The notes under the pieces were generated by a model. That model searched no databases and was not told the origin of the DNA. It was given only the letters and a program-made list of their open reading frames with translations. From an uncultured Shewanella sp. (GTDB lineage Bacteria; Pseudomonadota; Gammaproteobacteria; Enterobacterales; Shewanellaceae): 64,000 nt of DNA. Shown here in pieces: positions 57,983-64,000 of this stretch; position 1 is the first letter of the stretch; the number at the start of each line of letters is the position of its first letter. Position numbers and translations under genes: made by a program. Location of the stretch: NCBI RefSeq assembly GCF_947491715.1, contig NZ_CANLKR010000018.1, positions 46,032 through 110,031 of the forward strand. Direction: 5' to 3'.

Positions 57983-58312
57983 TCAATAACTTTCCTCGTG
58001 GATCACTAAAATTTGATTATAATGATCACCAGAATAAGTCAATAATTCGTCAATTTCAGATAATGCCCAATTTGCATGAGAGTGGGAATGATAGCCGTTA
58101 GCCGATTCATAGCCTAAAGCTGCATTAATATGGAATTTTATACCTTGAATACGGTGATTAACCCACTCATTATAAGCATTTCTTTCTAAGAAGTTTTTCA
58201 CAAACAACTCTGTCGCAGAGAAAACAGCCGCCTTCTCAAAACCCGTTTCCGCATTTTTAGCAAGCAAACAAAGAGACTTTAATTGCTTAACGAATTGATT
58301 TGGAATATGCAT
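57983..58312 (-). CDS. Hypothetical protein with poly-G at its ribosome-binding site
   Basis: 109 residues, no recognised family, helical and soluble, with His/Tyr-rich HSHSHANWALSEIDELL near the end. A run of nine G lies directly before AGGA and the ATG at 58312. An upstream ATG four bases before the end of this run becomes in frame if the run has ten or seven G, so slippage could alter translation start or spacing. Confidence 0.6.
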   Translation of the reverse strand: MHIPNQFVKQLKSLCLLAKNAETGFEKAAVFSATELFVKNFLERNAYNEWVNHRIQGIKFHINAALGYESANGYHSHSHANWALSEIDELLTYSGDHYNQILVIHEESY

Positions 58313-58316
58313 TCCT

Positions 58317-58325
58317 CCCCCCCCC
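58317..58325 (-). repeat. Homopolymer G9 tract (minus strand) at an initiation region
   Basis: Nine C on the + strand, nine G on the coding strand, immediately ahead of AGGAATG. The 371-bp gap from 58313 to 58683 otherwise contains the terminator at 58652-58680 and nothing else recognised. Confidence 0.85.
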
Positions 58326-58651
58326 TCATTTCGGCAAATAACGCTATATAAACTAAGCTAACACATATTCTTTTTTAGGTGAATTACTCAACTCAAACTT
58401 GGCATGCTCTTACTGATAATTGTTAATTTTCAGAAATGAGTAAAATTGTGACAATCTTTTGTTTCAGCATGTTACCGGTCATGCAAAATTAACAAACCTA
58501 TACTAAAGCTTGTATTTTATTCTTTAATATACAAAGAGTTTGAATAAAGACAATCCATCCAGACACAATGATAAACAATATCACCACTTTAGCTAACACT
58601 TATAACCCTTGAATATCAAAAAAAACAAATAACCAATAAGGTTATCGTTAA

Positions 58652-58680
58652 AAACACATTCAGTTGAACTGAATGTGTTT
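58652..58680 (-). terminator. Terminator after hypothetical gene 58684-59220
   Basis: AAACACATTCAGTT-G-AACTGAATGTGTTT, a near-perfect palindrome. On the minus strand it is followed by further T residues. Confidence 0.75.
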
Positions 58681-58683
58681 TTA

Positions 58684-59220
58684 TCAGCCAATAGCTGAAC
58701 GAGAGAGTTTCTCTCCCCAGGCCCAAGCAAGAGATAATTCAAAATGACTCAAGGGGGCTCCCCCTTCAGGAAATTCATCGATAAAAGGCGTCATTATTAT
58801 GCCTATCCAAGGAAGCATTGGCTTGACCACATCGGGAGGGCGGTGATAGATAGCATGATAACAATCCACTAATTCATTCCAATATAAAGTATCATTCTCC
58901 TTAAAAGCGATGAAAAAAATCATTAAAGTGGCCAAACTATTTCCATGAAAAGGTCTCCCTTTTACATGAGGCCCCATGGGAGCATATAGCGTGCCTTTCA
59001 ACGCATCCCCCACGCGGTGACATTGAAATTGTAAATGGGAGAGGCTCTGATCTGTCACAGGCATAGGCTCATGGCGAGCTAATGATAAGTTAATCCCTCT
59101 TTTTGCTGCATCAATCGCGTGCCTCGGGCATGAAAATCGATTATAACATTCATTATTCCCTGAATGAAAAATCACCTTTTCAATAGCAGTTTTATGTTTA
59201 CATTGATTAAAAGCAGACAT
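58684..59220 (-). CDS. Hypothetical protein (178 aa)
   Basis: A soluble protein with seven or so His and several Cys in the first 70 residues (CKHKTAIEKVIFHSGNNECYNRFSCPRH), which might bind metal. It ends FELSLAWAWGEKLSRSAIG. No family is recognised. GGTGAGAG precedes the ATG. A terminator lies a few bases after the stop, so it is a monocistronic unit. Confidence 0.6.
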   Translation of the reverse strand: MSAFNQCKHKTAIEKVIFHSGNNECYNRFSCPRHAIDAAKRGINLSLARHEPMPVTDQSLSHLQFQCHRVGDALKGTLYAPMGPHVKGRPFHGNSLATLMIFFIAFKENDTLYWNELVDCYHAIYHRPPDVVKPMLPWIGIIMTPFIDEFPEGGAPLSHFELSLAWAWGEKLSRSAIG

Positions 59221-59484
59221 CTCTCACCACCAATATAAAACTTCCATGAACTTAAATCATAGTTGACTTAATGTAAAATGAAAAAACATATTCAAAAACG
59301 TTTGCCGACTCGTTCACACACGCTTCAATCAAAAAGACTATTCCAAATGACATCCATGGAACTTCAATAGACAAATTGGCGAGAATGTTTTATTGGCATT
59401 CTACAATATGTCCATCTATTGTTATCTATTCAATCCTCCCTCCTTTTAATATTACACAGTAAAAGTCAACATAAGGAAAAGAAC

Positions 59485-59847
59485 ATGAATAAATTATTTG
59501 TCAGCCTCATGCTATTCATCTTTAGTTCTGTATTCACTGTCACAACGTTGGCTGAATCAGGTGGGTTTGTCGGCCCAATGAAAGACAATATAACTACCGT
59601 CAAAGAAGCATTAGATGCCGAAGATGATACTCAAGTGACATTAACAGGTTATATCACTAGCTCATTAGGTGATGAAAAATATCACTTCAAAGATGACACA
59701 GGTGAAATGGTCGTCGATATCGATGATGATGATTGGAATGGGCTCAAAGTCACTCCAGAAACAAAAGTCATCATACAAGGCGAAGTTGATATGGATGGCA
59801 CTAATATTAAAATTGATGTCGACACTATCGATGCCGCCGCACAATAA
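59485..59847 (+). CDS. BOF/YgiW-family periplasmic OB-fold protein
   Basis: About 120 residues with a signal peptide (ending TLAES). The mature part GGFVGPMKDNITTVKEALDAEDDTQVTLTGYITSSLGDEKYHFKDDTGEMVVDIDDDDW matches the BOF (bacterial OB-fold, YgiW/YdeI) family of stress-tolerance proteins. AAGGAAAAG precedes ATG 59485; earlier in-frame codons are not plausible. It lies 126 bp before the cytochrome c peroxidase gene in the same direction. Confidence 0.88.
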   Translation: MNKLFVSLMLFIFSSVFTVTTLAESGGFVGPMKDNITTVKEALDAEDDTQVTLTGYITSSLGDEKYHFKDDTGEMVVDIDDDDWNGLKVTPETKVIIQGEVDMDGTNIKIDVDTIDAAAQ

Positions 59848-59973
59848 ACAGCCCAGTCCTCCGACGTCTCAATGCATGGCATTCAATAACAAACTATCAT
59901 CAATAAATCTGAATTATACCTGTGATATGTTCTAAAATAAAACTAGCATTGATGAAACCAAGGATGCCATTCA

Positions 59974-60978
59974 ATGAAAGTTGATTACAGGTGGGGGATA
60001 GCACTATCAATTGTTCTCGGATTTAGTCTTTATCTGTACATCACTTTCCGTGAACCGCTCATTAATCCCGCTCCCCAGCCAACTACGGTTAATTTTAATC
60101 AAGCTATTTCCCCCATTCCACTGCCGAACATAAAACCTGATGATAAGCATAAATTACAGCTTGGTTTACGCTTATTTCTCGACCCTCGTTTATCGTCAAA
60201 CAATCAAATCAGTTGTGCTTCTTGCCATAACCTCTTTATCAATGGCGCTGAAAACACCCAAGTATCAACCGGCGTTTTAGGTAAAGGTAACCGCAACTCA
60301 CCCACTGTGTTTAACATCGCCTTCAATACCCGTTTTTTTTGGGATGGGCGAGCGGCCAGTTTACATGAACAAATTGACGGTCCCGTGCATCACCCTCTTG
60401 AAATGAACAGTAATTGGAAAGACATTAGCTCAACGGTTCAGTCAGATAACACGTATCAAACAGCATTTAATCAAGAATATAATGGCGAAATTAATGAGCA
60501 AACCATAAAAGATGCCCTTATCCGTTTCATGCAAGTGCTCAATACCCCCGGTGCTGATTTCGATCGCTATTTATTAGGGGATCAAACAGCCATGTCACAA
60601 ACCGCTATAAATGGCTGGAAAAAGTTTCAAAGCTTAGGGTGCATTTACTGTCATCAAGGGCAAAATGTAGGGGGAAATATTTTTCAAAAATTCGGTCATG
60701 TTGAATCCATTGACGCCAACGCGAGTGACTTAGGCCGCTTTGCTATTACTCAGGAAGAAAATGATAAAAATGTCTTTCGTGTGCCTAGCCTACGCAATGT
60801 CGCCATCACGCCACCTTACTTCCATGATGGCAGAGCGGCAACGTTAGAAGAAGCAATTACTCTCATGGCAAAAGCCCAACTAGGACAAGACCTCGATCCC
60901 ATTACCCTACTTGAGCTATCTGCCTTTCTGAATGCACTCAGTGCTCCTCTTCCTCCAGCATTAAAGGCATTACAATAA
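59974..60978 (+). CDS. Diheme cytochrome-c peroxidase (CCP/MauG family)
   Basis: 334 residues with an N-terminal anchor (IALSIVLGFSLYLYITF). Two heme-c sites, ISCASCHNLF and LGCIYCHQGQ, flank FNTRFFWDGRAASLHEQIDGPVHHPLEM. C-terminal ITPPYFHDGRAATLEEAI is also typical. It reduces peroxide in the periplasm using cytochrome c electrons, or acts as a MauG-like oxidant. Its last base overlaps the ATG of the kinase gene (TAATG), so the pair are coupled. Confidence 0.92.
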   Translation: MKVDYRWGIALSIVLGFSLYLYITFREPLINPAPQPTTVNFNQAISPIPLPNIKPDDKHKLQLGLRLFLDPRLSSNNQISCASCHNLFINGAENTQVSTGVLGKGNRNSPTVFNIAFNTRFFWDGRAASLHEQIDGPVHHPLEMNSNWKDISSTVQSDNTYQTAFNQEYNGEINEQTIKDALIRFMQVLNTPGADFDRYLLGDQTAMSQTAINGWKKFQSLGCIYCHQGQNVGGNIFQKFGHVESIDANASDLGRFAITQEENDKNVFRVPSLRNVAITPPYFHDGRAATLEEAITLMAKAQLGQDLDPITLLELSAFLNALSAPLPPALKALQ

Positions 60979-63812
60979 TGAAAGCACATCATCACAATGT
61001 TATGAGTGGGCTACTTATTACGGTCTGTACCTTGCTTTTAATGAGTCTCGCTATCTTATTCACTAAAATACATCTCATCAAACAATATCATCATGCCTAC
61101 GTCGATTTAACCCATCAAATACTATCGACCAGAGATGCTGTTTTTAAATTCCAAGTCGGCGATCAAAAAAATTATGACAGGATTTCACAAGCACTACTGC
61201 AATCAGAACGGCAAGCCACTCAAATTGAAACTAGCCTGTCTGATAATAATCTCCATTATATTGCCTACTTGCTCATTGGTGGGAAATCCATTGAAATGGA
61301 AAGTCAACATTTAACAACGGCAATATCACAACTCATTAGTGAACTTGAAACCTTATTGAGATTGATGATTTCACAAGAATATTCTGGCAATACCATAAAC
61401 TTATTACAGAAGAAGCTATTCAATAATAATCCAAACCTTCAAGACAAGTTACAAATTTTATCCTTATTAAATGGTATAGAAAACCCTCAAGCATTTTCAC
61501 CAATGTTATCAAGTAACAATACCTATACCAGCCTCAATAACCACCTTAAACTTGCTAACGATGTCAAACTCAATATCGAGCAAAAAAATATCAGTATCCT
61601 TAATAATCAAGTGCGTCATTTACTCGAAAATAATACCTTTACTTGGTTAGAAAAAACAGAAAATACCAAACAAGCTATTTTTATCGCCTTATTATTATTG
61701 GCCCTAACATTGTTCAGTTATTACATTCTACAATTTAAACTAAGAGCACAAAAAGAACTGCATATTCAACAAACCTTAGTCAATATAGAAAAAGAAAAGC
61801 ATCAATTAGCACTCGTTGCCGAACATGCCCAAGATGCCATTATTATCACAGATGAAAAGGGACAAGTGACATGGGTTAATCAAGCCTTTACTGTGTTATC
61901 TGGCTATTCACTCAATGATATGCTCAATCGAAAACCAGGAGAAATATTACAAGGCAGTGACACTGACAAAAACGAAATTAAGCAGCTCAGCCATGCCATC
62001 AAGCAAACAAAACCGATTAAAACAGAAATCATTAACTATCACAAAAATGGTGATCCCTACTGGATAGACATCGCAATAACGCCCATTTTTAATGATGAAG
62101 AGCAGTTAAGTAACTATATTGCAGTGGAAAGAAATTGCAGTGAGAGAAAAAAAATGCAATCGGACTTAGCCCAAGCCGTTAAAACAGCCGATGCTTCCAA
62201 TGCGGCAAAATCCACCTTCTTAGCCACCATGAGCCACGAACTGAGAACCCCACTCAATGGTATCTTGGGCATGGCACAAATTGTCGAATCCAATTTATCC
62301 GAGCCCACTCAACGAAAGCAACTGCAAATTTTACTGGAATCAGGTAACCACCTCACCTCACTATTAAATGACATTTTAGACTTTTCGAAAATTGAACAGA
62401 ATAAGTTAGAATTAGAAAATGAGCTTTTTGGCTTTAACAATGTGATTGATCCTATCATTAATACTTACGGTCCCATTTGCGACGAAAAAAATATTAAGCT
62501 CATACTCAATAATGACATTAGTGAAAACCAAGCTTTTGAAGGTGATAAAGCCAGAATACGCCAAGTCATTTATAATTTACTCAGCAACTCTGTGAAATTC
62601 ACCCATGAAGGCAGTATTACCTTAAGCTTTAGTCAAGTCACACGACAGAATAATGAAGGAGTAAATATCACCTTAGCCGACACAGGTATTGGTATAAGAC
62701 AAGAACGTCTTGACACTATTTTTAATCCTTTTATACAGGCTGAATCATCAACAACGCGTCAATATGGAGGCACAGGCTTAGGCCTCTCCATTGTTAAACA
62801 GCTAGTCGAACTCATGGAAGGAAACATCAGTATTAGCAGTAAAGTCGGTAGCGGAACCACTTTCGATATTTTTATCGTTCTAAAACAATCAGACAAACCA
62901 CTCCCTAACGTTCAACAGCAAAAAGAGTCCATTAAAGATTTACCTCAGAATCTCACTATTCTTATTGCAGAAGACAATAAAATCAATGCATTAGTAGCAA
63001 AAACTTTTTGTCAGCGCCTAGGACATAAAGCCACCATTGCCAATGACGGACTCGAAGCCGTTAACCAACTAAGAGAAAATGACTTCGATCTCATCATCAT
63101 GGATAATCATATGCCAAAAATGGACGGCATAGAAGCCACGATAGCCATCAGGCAAGAGTTGAAAAAAACCACCCCTATTTTTGCCTGCACCGCCGACGTT
63201 TTTCAAGAAGCTCATGACAGTTTCATTGAAGCGGGAGCCAACCATGTACTCACCAAGCCACTGCAAGAACAGAGCTTTATGGATGCATTACATCAACACG
63301 CTGAATTAATTGCTCATCACAATATTGCTGATAACCCGCATCAAAATCAGATTATTAACGAAAATGATAAGACGGCAACGCCCCCAGAAACAGCGCATAT
63401 CATCGCCTTATCTCGCCACATAAAGAGCCAATTAAACCTAACCGAAGCAGAAATAAAACTTGATCATTTACAGAGCATTAGCCAAGCACATCACATGCCA
63501 TTAAACACCTTAATTAATGCATTTCAAAGCAATGCCGAAAATATGATCTCAGAGATAATACAGTCTGTTGAAAATAAAGATGTCCACAAAGTTTATCTCA
63601 TTAGCCAGCACATACATGCCCTCGCCACTGAATATAAATTAACACGCATCCTCAAACAAATTCAGAGCCTTTCTTCCGACTCATTAGAAAATCAATTACC
63701 CGCCTTAGAGCCTATGCAACATCTGATCAATTTACTGGAAGTGAACATACATCAAGCACGGCGTTTCATCATCAAATCATCAATGAAAAAAAATAAAGAT
63801 GCTGACGGCTAA
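60978..63812 (+). CDS. Hybrid sensor histidine kinase (PAS-HK-REC-Hpt-like)
   Basis: 944 residues. Two membrane helices (about 9-30 and 232-252) enclose a periplasmic sensor domain of about 200 residues. A PAS domain (about 270-395, VTWVNQAFTVLSGYS) is followed by HisKA with His at about 420 in MSHELRTPLNG, HATPase (LLSNSVKFTHEGS, ADTGIGI, GGTGLGLSIVKQLV), a receiver with Asp about 709 (IIMDNHMPKMDG), and a C-terminal helical region resembling Hpt but reading ISQHIHALATEYKL rather than HxLKG. The tight overlap with the peroxidase gene suggests it senses redox or peroxide state. Its 3' end is duplicated downstream. Confidence 0.9.
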   Translation: MKAHHHNVMSGLLITVCTLLLMSLAILFTKIHLIKQYHHAYVDLTHQILSTRDAVFKFQVGDQKNYDRISQALLQSERQATQIETSLSDNNLHYIAYLLIGGKSIEMESQHLTTAISQLISELETLLRLMISQEYSGNTINLLQKKLFNNNPNLQDKLQILSLLNGIENPQAFSPMLSSNNTYTSLNNHLKLANDVKLNIEQKNISILNNQVRHLLENNTFTWLEKTENTKQAIFIALLLLALTLFSYYILQFKLRAQKELHIQQTLVNIEKEKHQLALVAEHAQDAIIITDEKGQVTWVNQAFTVLSGYSLNDMLNRKPGEILQGSDTDKNEIKQLSHAIKQTKPIKTEIINYHKNGDPYWIDIAITPIFNDEEQLSNYIAVERNCSERKKMQSDLAQAVKTADASNAAKSTFLATMSHELRTPLNGILGMAQIVESNLSEPTQRKQLQILLESGNHLTSLLNDILDFSKIEQNKLELENELFGFNNVIDPIINTYGPICDEKNIKLILNNDISENQAFEGDKARIRQVIYNLLSNSVKFTHEGSITLSFSQVTRQNNEGVNITLADTGIGIRQERLDTIFNPFIQAESSTTRQYGGTGLGLSIVKQLVELMEGNISISSKVGSGTTFDIFIVLKQSDKPLPNVQQQKESIKDLPQNLTILIAEDNKINALVAKTFCQRLGHKATIANDGLEAVNQLRENDFDLIIMDNHMPKMDGIEATIAIRQELKKTTPIFACTADVFQEAHDSFIEAGANHVLTKPLQEQSFMDALHQHAELIAHHNIADNPHQNQIINENDKTATPPETAHIIALSRHIKSQLNLTEAEIKLDHLQSISQAHHMPLNTLINAFQSNAENMISEIIQSVENKDVHKVYLISQHIHALATEYKLTRILKQIQSLSSDSLENQLPALEPMQHLINLLEVNIHQARRFIIKSSMKKNKDADG

Positions 63813-64000
63813 GTCACGTTACCCACATCCACATCATCCGCTTCCATCGACAACATGTGATCAATTTACTGGAAGTCCATATGCATCAGGCATCAAGCAT
63901 CAAGCATCAAGCATCAAGCACGACGTTTCATCATCAAATCATCAATGAAAAAAAATAAAGATGCTGACGGCTAAGTCACGTTACCCACATCCACATCATC
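63717..64000. repeat. Tandem duplication of the kinase 3' end with expanded heptamer
   Basis: The sequence from 63717 recurs from 63851 (offset 134). From about 63925 the offset becomes 162, because the second copy has four extra CATCAAG heptamers (63883-63920). The copied part includes the last ~30 codons, the stop codon and about 30 bases beyond. The second copy runs to the window edge and lacks a start. Confidence 0.9.

Overview
The window looks like chromosomal DNA of a low-GC marine gammaproteobacterium, most likely Shewanella or a close relative. This rests on gene content and order: sprT-endA-rsmE-gshB; an outward-reading parE-parC, yqiA, cpdA, DUF1249, nudF group beside tolC; alr-dnaB; csgEFG with a csgD-like gene; small proteins such as DUF3149; and a large acyl-CoA carboxylase gene divergent from a LysR regulator. 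No rRNA, CRISPR array or intact insertion sequence was seen. One tRNA (Leu-CAA) is present.

Layout. 0-12.7 kb holds housekeeping genes plus two tandem PhoA-type alkaline phosphatases, a 42-bp tandem repeat that ends in the rsmC promoter, an M50 protease, a sulfotransferase and a cupin. 12.8-14.6 kb, next to tRNA-Leu, is accessory. It carries a protein like the eCIS-associated DUF4157 family that lacks the HExxH motif, a tiny signal-peptide ORF and decayed coding sequence. 14.9-15.1 kb has a DUF3149 membrane peptide behind a perfect FNR/EtrA box. 15.2-29.8 kb is mostly core: parC, a sorbosone dehydrogenase-like gene, parE, yqiA, cpdA, DUF1249, nudF, tolC, outer-membrane and copper-binding proteins, enoyl-CoA hydratase, a three-gene PspC-like operon and dusA.

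29.8-44.8 kb is an accessory block between dusA and alr. It begins with a truncated integrase next to the 5' end of dusA and a 271-bp MITE-like element with 26-bp perfect inverted ends. Its cargo is (a) a fusion of a DedA/VTT membrane domain to a degenerate dehydroquinate-synthase (EboD-like) domain followed by an EboA homologue; (b) a secreted protein and a monoheme cytochrome-like protein; (c) a LysE exporter and a class A beta-lactamase; (d) a class I type III secretion chaperone, a 1242-aa effector/translocator-like protein and a second effector-like protein with an internal repeat; and (e) an M14 peptidase. No type III apparatus genes are in view.

44.8-64 kb holds alr, dnaB, a csgEFG/csgD-like set without curli subunit genes, an SdaC-type transporter, yjjX, a pyroglutamyl-peptidase homologue lacking its catalytic Cys and His, tas, a cysteine desulfurase/SufE pair, an alpha/beta hydrolase, a gene with a G9 tract at its ribosome-binding site, a BOF protein, and a diheme cytochrome c peroxidase overlapping a hybrid histidine kinase. 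The 3' end of the kinase gene is tandemly duplicated with an expanded heptamer. The strongest candidates for something new are the VTT-EboD/EboA pair and the orphan type III effector locus.
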